Both the position numbers and the translations under genes were made by a program. Positions 53,947 to 62,012 of a stretch of DNA of 64,000 nucleotides are shown here, one piece after another. Numbering within the stretch: position 1 is the stretch's first letter; each line of letters begins with the position of its first letter. Under the pieces are notes generated by a model. The model saw only the letters and a list, made by a program, of their open reading frames with translations, had not been told where the DNA came from and did not search any database. This stretch comes from Caulifigura coniformis. GTDB lineage: Bacteria; Planctomycetota; Planctomycetia; Planctomycetales; Planctomycetaceae. Location of the stretch: the NCBI RefSeq assembly GCF_007745175.1, contig NZ_CP036271.1, forward strand, positions 3,732,314 through 3,796,313, written 5' to 3'.

Positions 53947-55320
53947 TCAGAACAGGTACATCTTGGCGATCGAGAAGTAGATCACGATCCCCGTCACGTC
54001 GACGAACGTCGCCACGAAGGGGCTCGATGCGTAGCCCGGGTCGAACCCGAGTTTCGTGAAGATCATCGGCAAGATCGAACCGACCAGCGTCCCCCACAGG
54101 CAGATGGCGGCCACGGTCTGGCCGATGACGAACGACAGCGTCAGGCGGTCGACTGCGCCGATGACGCTCGTGGGCGTCAGCACAGGAATCATCACCCGCA
54201 GAAAGCCAATGATTCCCAGCGAAACTCCCAACGCCAGTCCCATCAGCAGCTCGTGGCGGATCACCGTCCACCACTGGCGGACGCCGATGTGCCCCAGGGC
54301 CATCGCGCGGGTGATCAGCGTGGCCGCCTGCGACCCGGAGTTGCCACCCGTCGAGATGCACAACACGGTGAACATCGCCAGCACGACGTGCTCTTCCATC
54401 ACCTTCTCGTAGCGACTCATCGCCGAAAACGTGAAGAATTCCGCGACGAACAGGCACGACAGCCAGACCGCCCGTTTGCGCCACATCGTCGTGAACGGCA
54501 CATCAAGGTAGGGCTCTTCCAGCGGGGCCATGCCGCCCATCCGCTGGGCGTCCTCGGTCGCCTCTTCCACCACGACGTCCAGGGCGTCGTCGTGCGTGAT
54601 GATTCCCACGATCCGGTGATCGTTGTCGACCACCGGAATGGCGATGAAGTCGTACTTGCCCACGATCCGCGCGACTTCCTCCTGGTCCAGGTCGACCCGC
54701 ACATACACCACGTCCGACTGCATGATGTCGCGAACGAGGGCGTTCAGCTTCGCCAGGATCAGGTGCCTCAGTGAAACGAAGCCCAGCAGTTTGCGGTCTT
54801 CGTTCGTCACATAGATGTAGTAGATCGTTTCCTTCTGGGTGGCCTGCTGACGCAGTCGATTGATCGCTTCTTCGACCGTGATGTCCGGCAGCAGGGTCGC
54901 GTAGTCGGTCGTCATCATCGACCCCGCGCTCCCCTCGGGGTACGACAACAGCTTCCGGATATCCTCGCGGTCGGCCTTCGCCATCAGGGGCAGCAGCGAT
55001 TCCACCGCCTGCGGATCGACCCGTTTCAGGAAATCGACGCGGTCGTCGTGCGACATCGCCCCCAGCAGCTGCGACATCCGCTCACGCCCCACCCCCTCCG
55101 CGAGTTCCAGCTGCCTTTCCTCGGGAAAAAACGAGAAAATGTCGGCCTGCCGCTCGACGTCCCCGTGCCCGAGGAGTGCCCAGATTTCCTCGTCCGAAAG
55201 CCCCTCCGTGAACTCCGCCACGCTCGCCGGATGCAGGTCGTTCACCAGCGCCGCCATCCCTTCCGCGTCGCCTTCGGCGAGCATCATCCGGATTTCAGGC
55301 AGCAGAAGCGGGTTCATCAT
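53947..55320 (-). CDS. mgtE: Magnesium transporter MgtE
   Basis: This 457-residue transporter has the three MgtE parts. The N-terminal helical regulatory domain is at about residues 1-130 (LHPASVAEFTEGLSDEEIWA), followed by two CBS domains at about 135-255 (AGSMMTTDYATLLPDITVEE; IMQSDVVYVRVDLDQEEVA). The membrane domain has five helices (VVLAMFTVLCISTGGNSGSQ; ATFVDVTGIVIYFSIAKMYL). ATG 55320 (MMNPLLLPEIR) is chosen over an upstream start that adds an Arg-rich segment. No Mg2+ riboswitch was recognised upstream. Confidence 0.93.
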   Translation of the reverse strand: MMNPLLLPEIRMMLAEGDAEGMAALVNDLHPASVAEFTEGLSDEEIWALLGHGDVERQADIFSFFPEERQLELAEGVGRERMSQLLGAMSHDDRVDFLKRVDPQAVESLLPLMAKADREDIRKLLSYPEGSAGSMMTTDYATLLPDITVEEAINRLRQQATQKETIYYIYVTNEDRKLLGFVSLRHLILAKLNALVRDIMQSDVVYVRVDLDQEEVARIVGKYDFIAIPVVDNDHRIVGIITHDDALDVVVEEATEDAQRMGGMAPLEEPYLDVPFTTMWRKRAVWLSCLFVAEFFTFSAMSRYEKVMEEHVVLAMFTVLCISTGGNSGSQAATLITRAMALGHIGVRQWWTVIRHELLMGLALGVSLGIIGFLRVMIPVLTPTSVIGAVDRLTLSFVIGQTVAAICLWGTLVGSILPMIFTKLGFDPGYASSPFVATFVDVTGIVIYFSIAKMYLF

Positions 55321-55563
55321 GGCGGCACGCACGAGTTCGGGGAGGGCCCGCCCATGGTAACGCCGCCCGCGCAACTTGCAGCGGGGCGAAGTCGCATTCA
55401 GTCAAGACTTCGCCCGCTCCCAACGACCAGGCCGCCGGCGAAACCGGCAAAGCGCCGCACACCGGTCGCAATCGGCTGCGACGTCATTCCCCCTCGTCTC
55501 AGCAATCGGCTCTTCACTGCCTCGTGGACGTGCCAGCCGGCGAGAGGGGCGGGGCGACGAGGG

Positions 55564-56031
55564 TCAATCGGGGATGCGGGTCAGGACGTCGATGCCGACC
55601 GAGTCGGGCGGATCCAGGTGGATCTCACTGTCGGTCACCTTGACGATCCGGACGGGGACCTCCGTCCCCCAGAATTCGACGCCCGTGAACTGACGCATCC
55701 ACGCGGTCAACCATCGACTGACTCGACTTTGAGGAAAGGGCAGGCGCGACCCGAAAACCACATGCGAACCCTTCACCCTCCACGTCTGGATCGGCCAGTT
55801 CTTCAACCGCTTGTGATCGTCGAAAGACACTGTTCCGTTTCGGGAAAACGTGACCTTTCGCACCTTGGAGTTCATCCGGCCGACTTGGCTCCACTGCTGC
55901 CACTTCCCCACGAACCTCGCATCCCCTCGCGGCCAGAACCACCACGAGACCATCGACACCAGCACGAGCACAAACGCGAAGATCAGCCAGCGGTGACGTC
56001 GTCTTTTCGGCGGCGGTGTACTGGGTTCCAT
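55564..56031 (-). CDS. Shared-anchor paralogue A, small membrane-anchored protein
   Basis: This 155-residue protein begins MEPSTPPPKRRRHRWLIFAF, a basic stretch leading into a single transmembrane helix (FVLVLVSMVSWWFWP). It continues with RGDARFVGKWQQ, a lipocalin-like start, and a beta-rich domain of about 110 residues. An N-terminus nearly identical to it is found in three neighbouring genes on the same strand (57727, 58166 and 59109). GAAGGG lies eight bases before the ATG. It is probably anchored in the inner membrane with the domain outside. Function unknown. Confidence 0.8.
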   Translation of the reverse strand: MEPSTPPPKRRRHRWLIFAFVLVLVSMVSWWFWPRGDARFVGKWQQWSQVGRMNSKVRKVTFSRNGTVSFDDHKRLKNWPIQTWRVKGSHVVFGSRLPFPQSRVSRWLTAWMRQFTGVEFWGTEVPVRIVKVTDSEIHLDPPDSVGIDVLTRIPD

Positions 56032-56136
56032 CGGAGCGCCCTTCGAAGATGAGTCTGCTGGAGATCGCGGGATCGCGGTGAGTAGGGAGGAGCGGGTAGA
56101 CTTGCCGTCGCTTCACCCTCGATTCAGACCAAGGCA

Positions 56137-56358
56137 ATGAGTGAGACGGCTCAGACAATCCATCCTCGCTGGCTCGATCCCGTCGCAATAATCCTCACTG
56201 CGCTCAGCGTCATCTACTTCGGTGTGATTTTCACTCTGCGAGCGTACGAATACCCGATCACGTCGGGTTGGTTTCTTCTTCCGGCGTTCGCTTTCTCGTC
56301 GATGTGGATCGCTGTTGGCATTGCCGTGCGACGGCGGATGAAGAGTGAAGATCGCTAG
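56137..56358 (+). CDS. Small two-helix membrane protein
   Basis: This 73-residue protein has a polar N-terminus (MSETAQTIHPRWLDP) and two hydrophobic segments (VAIILTALSVIYFGVIFTL and GWFLLPAFAFSSMWIAVGIA), ending in a basic tail. It lies on the plus strand between shared-anchor paralogues, and its stop codon is directly followed by the start of the next gene, indicating one transcript. No family recognised. Confidence 0.65.
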   Translation: MSETAQTIHPRWLDPVAIILTALSVIYFGVIFTLRAYEYPITSGWFLLPAFAFSSMWIAVGIAVRRRMKSEDR

Positions 56359-56781
56359 ATGGCCGACACCTCTCCCAGGCCGAGACGCAGACTCTGGCCT
56401 TTGCTGCTGACGGTGGCGGGACTGTTACTCGCCGCCGTGACGGCAATCCAGATTCATGATCATCACCGCGAGACGCAGCGAATTCGGCTCATCGCCGATT
56501 TGAAACAAACAGGCGCCTTCGCACAGCTCTACATCAAACCTTCGGAATCTCCCTTGGCTCGCCTTCCGATGCTGGAGGAGTTTTTCGATCGTACCGAGGT
56601 CCTGCTTTACGTCCCCGATGCCGAGAGTGCTGAGGCCGTCCTTCCCATGTTGACGGACGACATCACACGGATCGAGATCCGCGGCCCCGCCCGTGGTCCT
56701 CTGTTCACGTCTCTCAGCGACAAGTTTCGTACCGCCGCTCCTCACGCGGAAGTGCTGTCACGGACAAGGCACGAGCCCTAA
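56359..56781 (+). CDS. Small membrane-anchored protein of unknown function
   Basis: This 140-residue protein has a basic N-terminus (MADTSPRPRRRLWPLL), one transmembrane helix (LLTVAGLLLAAVTAIQI) and a soluble alpha/beta domain containing YVPDAESAEAVLPMLTDDI. It abuts the preceding small membrane gene with no intergenic base and probably forms a two-gene unit with it. It is not a clear copy of the shared-anchor family, although the basic-then-TM layout is similar. Function unknown. Confidence 0.65.
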   Translation: MADTSPRPRRRLWPLLLTVAGLLLAAVTAIQIHDHHRETQRIRLIADLKQTGAFAQLYIKPSESPLARLPMLEEFFDRTEVLLYVPDAESAEAVLPMLTDDITRIEIRGPARGPLFTSLSDKFRTAAPHAEVLSRTRHEP

Positions 56782-56802
56782 GAATGAAGCTGTCGACGCG
56801 CC

Positions 56803-57171
56803 TCAGGTCTGGCCGGCTGGCCCGTGCGACGTTGAGAGCTCGCGGCTGTCAATCGTGAGAACTTGCCCGACAGCGATCGTTTTCCCCTCCCATAGCGTGA
56901 CCGGGGCACCGGGCGAGACCCATTTCATCGCACGTTCGGGATATAGAAACCGGATCGGTATGTCGTACTCTTGTCCGAGTTCATAGCCACCGGCGGCAAA
57001 TGGCCAGAACCGACAATCGAATGCTTGGCCATTCAGGTAGACAGGGCAGCCGTACTTCACGTCTTGAATCCCTTCCCTCACGCCTTGAATTGCCGTCTTT
57101 CGTCCACCTTCGGCGGTCGTGAGGAACCTGACGCGAATCACCGCATGGGGCATGAGAACATCGACGGTCAT
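56803..57171 (-). CDS. Stand-alone EF-Tu domain III-like protein
   Basis: This 122-residue protein resembles the third beta-barrel domain of elongation factor Tu: VIRVRFLTTAEGGRKTAI matches the EF-Tu domain III start, and the pattern PGAPVTLWEGKTIAVGQVL matches its end. There is no GTPase domain. ATG 57171 is chosen because AAGG lies six to seven bases upstream; an alternative start at 57195 adds eight residues. The similarity is by pattern only and the function is unknown. Confidence 0.6.
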   Translation of the reverse strand: MTVDVLMPHAVIRVRFLTTAEGGRKTAIQGVREGIQDVKYGCPVYLNGQAFDCRFWPFAAGGYELGQEYDIPIRFLYPERAMKWVSPGAPVTLWEGKTIAVGQVLTIDSRELSTSHGPAGQT

Positions 57172-57268
57172 TGGTTGCCTTGCGCCTACCGCCACTTCCC
57201 CGTGCTGACAGCGACCCTGCCAAACAACATTCGTCGCCTGCGCTGGTTCAGTGGTGATGAGAGAGAGG

Positions 57269-57727
57269 TCATCGGGTGCGCACTCGTTGCAGATTGAATG
57301 AGTTCCCCGACCGCGACAAGCGGGTATTCAGAAGGTCCCCGGTCAACGTGATGACTTCGGCCCTTTCCTCATAGGCGAGGAGACTGGTTCCGAGATATTT
57401 CCGCATCGCGCCGCTGATCTCGGTGAGCCATCGACTACGTCCGAGGCCCAGTGGTGGGCGGTAGACCAAGGCTCGACCATCGAACTCCCACGAGAAATGC
57501 GTCAATGATTTTCCCGAGATGTCGACAGTACGTCCCCCGCCGCTGCGGTCGAAGATCATGAAAGCCGGGAGAGGTCCGTCGTCGCGAATCAACTGCCACG
57601 TCCCCACAAACCTCGCATCCCCTCGAGGCCAGTTCCACCACGAGACCATCGACACCAGCACCAGAACGAACGCCACGACTGGCCAGCGGCGGAGTCTTCT
57701 AACCGGTTCGATCTGAGTCTTGTCCAT
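57269..57727 (-). CDS. Shared-anchor paralogue B, small membrane-anchored protein
   Basis: This 152-residue protein has the anchor module in altered form: the first residues are MDKTQIEPVRRLRRWPVV, then the transmembrane helix AFVLVLVSMVSWWNWPRGDA and RFVGTWQLI. About 80 bases of its 5' region are nearly identical to paralogue A. The remaining domain is unlike those of the other copies. The start at 57727 overlaps the 3' end of paralogue C by 29 bases on the same strand, so translation may be coupled. Function unknown. Confidence 0.75.
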   Translation of the reverse strand: MDKTQIEPVRRLRRWPVVAFVLVLVSMVSWWNWPRGDARFVGTWQLIRDDGPLPAFMIFDRSGGGRTVDISGKSLTHFSWEFDGRALVYRPPLGLGRSRWLTEISGAMRKYLGTSLLAYEERAEVITLTGDLLNTRLSRSGNSFNLQRVRTR

Positions 57728-58166
57728 CGTGATGCGATTCCAACCCATCAAGTGTCAATAAGGCCTGCTCGACTTTCTGACGGTTGACCGCGACGTCGCC
57801 TCGACGCCGTGCCTTCAAACCTGCGATCGCTGAAGTAAAGCTGCGTCCGGTGCTTTTGGCATCCACGAGAACAATTTGTTCGTCGAGAGTCAGGCTTTCC
57901 CAGACTCTCTGCGCTTCAGGTCTGTCAGACCGGTCAAAGTGCCACAGCCTCCACCCGCCATCTCGTGACTCGATTGGTTCGTTGTTCGGGGGGCGCACGG
58001 GCGGGCGAACGACGTCGCTCACAGGCGGGTGTTCAAATACGAAGTCGTAGCTGCGATCTCGCTGCGGCCAGCACCACCACGCAACCGTGGACGTCAGTAC
58101 AAGGACGAACGCGACGATCAGCCACCGGCGTCGGCGTTTCTTCGGCGGTGGTGTGCTCGGTTCCAT
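57699..58166 (-). CDS. Shared-anchor paralogue C, small membrane-anchored protein
   Basis: This 155-residue protein starts MEPSTPPPKKRRRRWLIVAF, followed by VLVLTSTVAWWCWPQRD. The downstream domain differs from the other copies and has no ARFVG lipocalin start. It contains PPVRPPNNEPIES and a C-terminal helix (LTLDEQIVLVDAKSTGRSF). The anchor half matches paralogues A and D, so the module has been joined to an unrelated C-terminus. Its 3' end overlaps the start of paralogue B. Function unknown. Confidence 0.75.
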   Translation of the reverse strand: MEPSTPPPKKRRRRWLIVAFVLVLTSTVAWWCWPQRDRSYDFVFEHPPVSDVVRPPVRPPNNEPIESRDGGWRLWHFDRSDRPEAQRVWESLTLDEQIVLVDAKSTGRSFTSAIAGLKARRRGDVAVNRQKVEQALLTLDGLESHHDGQDSDRTG

Positions 58167-58292
58167 GTCAGTGGCACAGGTGTCTTCTACGAGGCGTCTG
58201 AGAGGCTGGAGGACGGATCGTCTAGATGGCTCTGCTGTTGGTCCGTGTCGGAGAGCCGGGGAAGGCGGCTAGTTCGGCGACGACCGTAGCTG

Positions 58293-58535
58293 TCAGTCGA
58301 GGCTGGAGTGGTCTGGTTCTCCTTCTTTACCGAAGAACCCAAGACTGAAGCCAAGTGCAAGACCGCCCACCGCTCCCAGGATCCCCGCCATTTGAAGTCC
58401 AATTGCCGCAGCGATTCCGCCGCAGAATGTCCCGGCGACAACCCGACGCGTCATTGAGCGTTGATCTTCGTCGTCCTTAGGAGCGTTGCCGGTTCGCCGG
58501 GCAGGGCCCCACTGGTTGCCGTGATTTTTCACCAT
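58293..58535 (-). CDS. Small glycine-rich membrane protein
   Basis: This 80-residue protein has a polar first third and a Gly/Ala-rich hydrophobic stretch (GIAAAIGLQMAGILGAVGGL and ALGFSLGFFG) with glycine-zipper spacing, ending in an acidic tail. It lies between paralogues C and D on the same strand. ATG 58535 is used, but a second ATG at 58454 would start just before the membrane segment. No named family; the call is on composition. Confidence 0.5.
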   Translation of the reverse strand: MVKNHGNQWGPARRTGNAPKDDEDQRSMTRRVVAGTFCGGIAAAIGLQMAGILGAVGGLALGFSLGFFGKEGEPDHSSLD

Positions 58536-58650
58536 GCCAGAACTCTATTTCCGTCACGCCGCTCAGACCACCAGCACGGCCCTATCGCCACGACAGCGAG
58601 CGTGACGACGATTCGTCGCCAGCGCCGGTTCGGATGTGACGGAGGAGAGG

Positions 58651-59109
58651 TCATTCGGGGATGCGTTGAATCGTGTATGTCGTCGGCTTCGAACCTGGTC
58701 CGCTTAGCCCTCGAAGCGTCACCACCGCCGGGGTGAAACTGACGATTTCACCATCGTAGAACAACTCGTCGCGTGCGCGTCGCCAAAGGAGCAGTTTGAT
58801 GTCGTTGAACGCGGCCTGCCAACCGATCGCCTGATCTGGCATAACCCGCAGCCGGCTCCCGACGGCTTTAAATCGGGCCAGCCCCCGCACAGCAAAGAGA
58901 AGGCGAACACCATCGAATTGCGCGAAGCTGTCGACGAGTCCGTCGTCACGAAACTCGATAATCTGATCGCCGCACTGCCACCTCCCAACAAGCCGAGCGT
59001 TGCCCCGCGACAAGTTCCACCACGAGACCATCAACACGAGCACAAGAACCACAGTGACGATCAGCCAGCGGCGTCGGCGTTTCTTCGGTGGTGGTGTGCT
59101 TGGTTCCAT
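58651..59109 (-). CDS. Shared-anchor paralogue D, small membrane-anchored protein
   Basis: This 152-residue protein starts MEPSTPPPKKRRRRWLIVTV, then the transmembrane helix VLVLVLMVSWWN and ARLVGRWQCGD, as in the lipocalin-like start of A and B. The rest is beta-rich (DGLVDSFAQFDGVRLLFAV) and ends TYTIQRIPE, similar to the ends of A (VLTRIPD) and B (FNLQRVRTR). GGAGGG lies seven bases before ATG 59109, which fixes this start; the open frame continues 109 codons upstream without a conserved pattern. Function unknown. Confidence 0.8.
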   Translation of the reverse strand: MEPSTPPPKKRRRRWLIVTVVLVLVLMVSWWNLSRGNARLVGRWQCGDQIIEFRDDGLVDSFAQFDGVRLLFAVRGLARFKAVGSRLRVMPDQAIGWQAAFNDIKLLLWRRARDELFYDGEIVSFTPAVVTLRGLSGPGSKPTTYTIQRIPE

Positions 59110-59356
59110 CGGGTAGCCCTCCGCACCGAGTTGACCGGGGCGCATGCCGTTGCGGCGAGAGGGTGGCGTTGAGGTCGGGGAATCGCCGGCTGGTGCGTTC
59201 GGTCGTCTCGGGCACAGGGGCGGCCTACGGGGCGTCTGGTGGGCGTGTGTCGCAGCTCGCTGGAAGCCAGAGAGTGGCCGCTTGATGACCGGCATCGGCG
59301 GGCTATGCTCGAAGCGTGGCGAATCGTTTTCCTGTGCATCGGAGGTGCCAATCCCC

Positions 59357-59623
59357 ATGTTCAAGGCCGACGTGATCTCACTCGACGACCAGGTCATCGC
59401 TCGACAGGCGCAAGTCGCTGGCCAGAGTTTTCTCAAGGGCGAGGGACCTGCCCTCTGGCGGGGCTCCTTTCACATCCCGAAGAGTGCCAGGGGGCGGGTG
59501 CAGATGGGCGACACCTTGTACCTGTTGCTGCCGGATCGCGGTCGAATCGGAACGCTCGTCACCGAAGTCGCCGCCCCCATGGTTCACTTCCGGGCCAGGG
59601 GACGGATTCAGGAGTCCGATTGA
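59357..59623 (+). CDS. Small conserved-looking protein of unknown function
   Basis: This 88-residue protein reads MFKADVISLDDQVIARQAQV and continues with FLKGEGPALWRGSFHIPKSA and MGDTLYLLLPDRGRIGTLV, suggesting a compact beta-barrel. GGAGG lies 11 bases before the ATG. It is likely cytosolic, with no signal peptide or membrane segment. It sits just past paralogue D in a divergent arrangement. Not recognised. Confidence 0.6.
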   Translation: MFKADVISLDDQVIARQAQVAGQSFLKGEGPALWRGSFHIPKSARGRVQMGDTLYLLLPDRGRIGTLVTEVAAPMVHFRARGRIQESD

Positions 59624-59679
59624 GGCGTGGACCTCGACAAGACACACCCAAGGACACAGTTCTTCTGTCGGAGACTTTC

Positions 59680-59991
59680 ATGTCGAACCGATTCGCCGTA
59701 GGGACCTTCGTATTCGCTGCTGCGATGTCCGTCATCCTGACGTTTCAGGCTCACTTGAACGCTCAGCAAAAGAGGCCAGAACCGGCGCCGATCGGCACGA
59801 TCAACGATTTAGAGAACAACCAGGTCGTCCCAGCGGCTCCGAGACAGGATGTCGGGCGGCGGCAGTGGGAGTACAAGATCGTCAACGGAGTGACAACCCT
59901 CGATCAGCTGGGGAACGACGGCTGGGAACTGGTGGCTGTCACTCGTGACGACAGCAAGGTGCGAGAGTTGTTTCTCAAGCGTCCGAAGTAG
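59680..59991 (+). CDS. Exported DUF4177-like small protein
   Basis: This 103-residue protein has a signal peptide (VGTFVFAAAMSVILTFQAHL). The mature part contains the DUF4177 pattern WEYKIVNG followed by LDQLGNDGWELVAVTRDD, a short beta-hairpin domain of unknown role. GGAG lies about seven bases before ATG 59680. It follows the preceding small gene by about 57 bases on the same strand. Confidence 0.7.
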   Translation: MSNRFAVGTFVFAAAMSVILTFQAHLNAQQKRPEPAPIGTINDLENNQVVPAAPRQDVGRRQWEYKIVNGVTTLDQLGNDGWELVAVTRDDSKVRELFLKRPK

Positions 59992-60533
59992 TCCGCCGCA
60001 TGCAGCCCGAAGCGTGACACCGTCGGAGATGCCGGAGCAGCCAGGTCCGCACCGAAGTACCTCGGAAGCGGGCGGAAGGGTGACGCGGGGCTGGTGTCCG
60101 TGAGATCATTGTCGACGGAGAGTCCGACGGCCAATGGTACGAGATTCGACGACGATTGAATCATCAGTCACGTCGTGAAACCAATACATCTCATGAAAGG
60201 AGAGGTTTGGCTGTGGACCGAACGCATACTGCAACCGACTGACGAACCACCATATTCGGCTGGGTGGCGCTGGTCTGCTTGCAGCCAGTGCCGAACGTCG
60301 CCGAGACCGCCCTTCGACAAGTACCGTCAGCGCATGCAGGGCCATCGCAAGTAGCTCAAGCGGTTTCACGAGCCGGAGGGGCGGCCGGGGTTGGAGCCGT
60401 TTTCGGCGAAACCCCGGTCGCATGCCAGGGAGGGCAAACGAAGAGAAGTGACTCAGCGGAACGTTGATGAGAAAACGCGGCCTCGGCAACGCTTGACCGG
60501 GGCTTCCTGCGCTTCGCTACGTCCAGCCCCGGC
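59992..60533. other. About 540 bases with no supported gene
   Basis: Open frames occur on both strands, but none has a start signal, a motif or credible codon use. The stretch runs up to the truncated transposase and may contain decayed mobile DNA, but no repeat or remnant was recognisable by eye. Confidence 0.45.
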
Positions 60534-60920
60534 CACCCCGCCGATCACGTCCATACGGTTTGGGAACTGCCACCAGGCGATTCGGATTACTCAACCCGCT
60601 GGCGTCGAATCAAGGGGCTGTTCACGACCGCGTGGATGGCAGCCGGCGGAATGTGCGCTGGAGTGACGCGCAGCCGGTCTGAACGCGGTGAGCGCGGAGT
60701 CTGGCAGCGGCGATTCTACGAGCACACCTGCCGCGATGAAGCGGATCTCAAATGCTGTCTCGACTACCTGCACGTCAATCCGCTAAAGCATGGCCTCGTA
60801 TCGCGAGTTCGGGATTGGCCGTGGTCGTCCTTTCATCGGCATCAGCGGCTCGGTGAATATGAACTCGGCTGGGGCGATGCCTCCGTCTGGTATGGAGATG
60901 AGTTTTCGCAGTTCGAGTAA
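60534..60920 (+). pseudogene. REP-associated tyrosine transposase, 5'-truncated
   Basis: The translated frame [17 protein letters not shown], then [15 protein letters not shown], is the middle of a Y1/REP transposase, with the HxH metal-binding pair readable as HVH. The C-terminal part [32 protein letters not shown] and [10 protein letters not shown] is intact. No start codon or N-terminal domain precedes it, so the gene has lost its 5' end. A palindrome follows immediately (60917-60942), as expected for REP-type elements. Confidence 0.85.
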
Positions 60921-60942
60921 GGTGCGTCTCGACGCACCCTAC
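60917..60942. repeat. REP-like palindrome
   Basis: GTAAGGTGCGTC (60917-60928) and GACGCACCCTAC (60931-60942) are complementary over 11 of 12 positions around a TC centre; the inner 8 bases per arm are perfect. It overlaps the last bases of the transposase remnant and lies just before the toxin-like gene. Confidence 0.7.
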
Positions 60943-60950
60943 GTTCCTAC

Positions 60951-62012
60951 ATGAGCGGCGGCCAGGCCTCGGGCGATTCCGATCCCAATGCGAATGAAGC
61001 CTGGATCGTCCGGGCAATTGCCGGCGTCGGCGGAAAGACGCTCGCGGGCGCGAACGACTTCCAACTCTTCGCGGGAACTACGGCTGTCGCCGCGGGGCTG
61101 GCGTTTGGCGGGTACTACGGACTGGCAGCCGCAGGCTTTACGAGCGCTGCAACGGTTGGTGTTCTGGGTAACTCGCTGGCCGTGGTCAATACGCTCAGTC
61201 TGGGTCTCAGCGGTGCAACTGTGGCGTTTTCGCCGACCGGGTGGAACAGCGCGAACTTCGTCGCCGACACCGCCAACTTGGCAATTCAAGCGACGATCGG
61301 GCGCTTCACCGGCTTAGCGCGTTTAGGTCTGCAGGGATTGGACATTGGGATCAATCTGTTCCAGAGCGGCCAGTCGGCTATTGCCGCCCGCGAATCGTTC
61401 TCGCGGGGCAATAACGTCGCGGGTACGTTTGAGGCAATCGGAGCAGGATTTGGGATTTCCGCCGCTGGGCTTCAAGGAGTACGGGCACTCCACAGAAGTG
61501 CGGCGATAATGGGCCAAGCACCTCAAATCTCGCCTGCATGGAGAATCAACGAAGGCGGCGTAGTACGAGCGGAGACCGAAATTCCGGGAATCCTGGCGCG
61601 AGCAGGAGTCCACGTTCCTGAGGACGTTATTCTTTCGGTTGGCAATGCAAGCGACTTTCATGGAACGATCGAAGACATCTTTGCTGGGCGCAGTGTGTTG
61701 ACTGGCATGATTCCTGGAATTGGCACTTATGGGCGATATGTGCAGTTCGACCGTATGAGAAATAGGTTCGGCAAGATCCCGATTCGGATCAACCCCGATA
61801 TGATGAGAAGCGATGAGGCAATCGTCGGCGTATTCGCACACGAGCTCCACGAGCTGTCCTTATTCAGGAATGCGTTTTCGAAAGGAGGCGGGAGGCTCAC
61901 ATTTGAGCGTTGGAGTGGAGAAGCAATGCCAGGAAATTATGGAAATTTCCATGACCAAGCTTGGGATGCAGCAGATACTGCCGTCCGACGTATGCGAGGC
62001 TACCAGCCATGA
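60951..62012 (+). CDS. Candidate polymorphic toxin C-terminal protein
   Basis: This 353-residue protein starts nine bases after the REP-like palindrome and has no recognisable secretion leader. Residues 30-180 are Ala/Gly-rich and hydrophobic, resembling the pre-toxin region of RHS-type proteins. The C-terminal 170 residues are distinct and contain AHELHEL (296-302) and FHDQAWDAAD (333-342), which could be catalytic but match no family that I can name. G+C falls from about 67 % at 61021-61080 to 50 % at 61741-61800. The stop overlaps the next gene by ATGA. Toxin activity is inferred from this architecture. Confidence 0.6.
   Translation: MSGGQASGDSDPNANEAWIVRAIAGVGGKTLAGANDFQLFAGTTAVAAGLAFGGYYGLAAAGFTSAATVGVLGNSLAVVNTLSLGLSGATVAFSPTGWNSANFVADTANLAIQATIGRFTGLARLGLQGLDIGINLFQSGQSAIAARESFSRGNNVAGTFEAIGAGFGISAAGLQGVRALHRSAAIMGQAPQISPAWRINEGGVVRAETEIPGILARAGVHVPEDVILSVGNASDFHGTIEDIFAGRSVLTGMIPGIGTYGRYVQFDRMRNRFGKIPIRINPDMMRSDEAIVGVFAHELHELSLFRNAFSKGGGRLTFERWSGEAMPGNYGNFHDQAWDAADTAVRRMRGYQP

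Noticed and set aside
55321-55563. A magnesium-sensing riboswitch upstream of mgtE
   Set aside because: Neither the conserved M-box core nor a leader terminator could be found in the 240 bases upstream of the mgtE start.
60106-60489. A 127-codon minus-strand frame in the gene-poor stretch before the transposase remnant
   Set aside because: No start signal, no recognisable motif, and Arg/Pro-rich composition like the noncoding frames elsewhere in the window.
61836-61858. AHELHEL in the toxin-like protein as an HExxH zinc protease site
   Set aside because: The second His is three, not four, residues after the first, so the pattern is HExH and does not meet the HExxH rule. The residues may still be catalytic in another fold.
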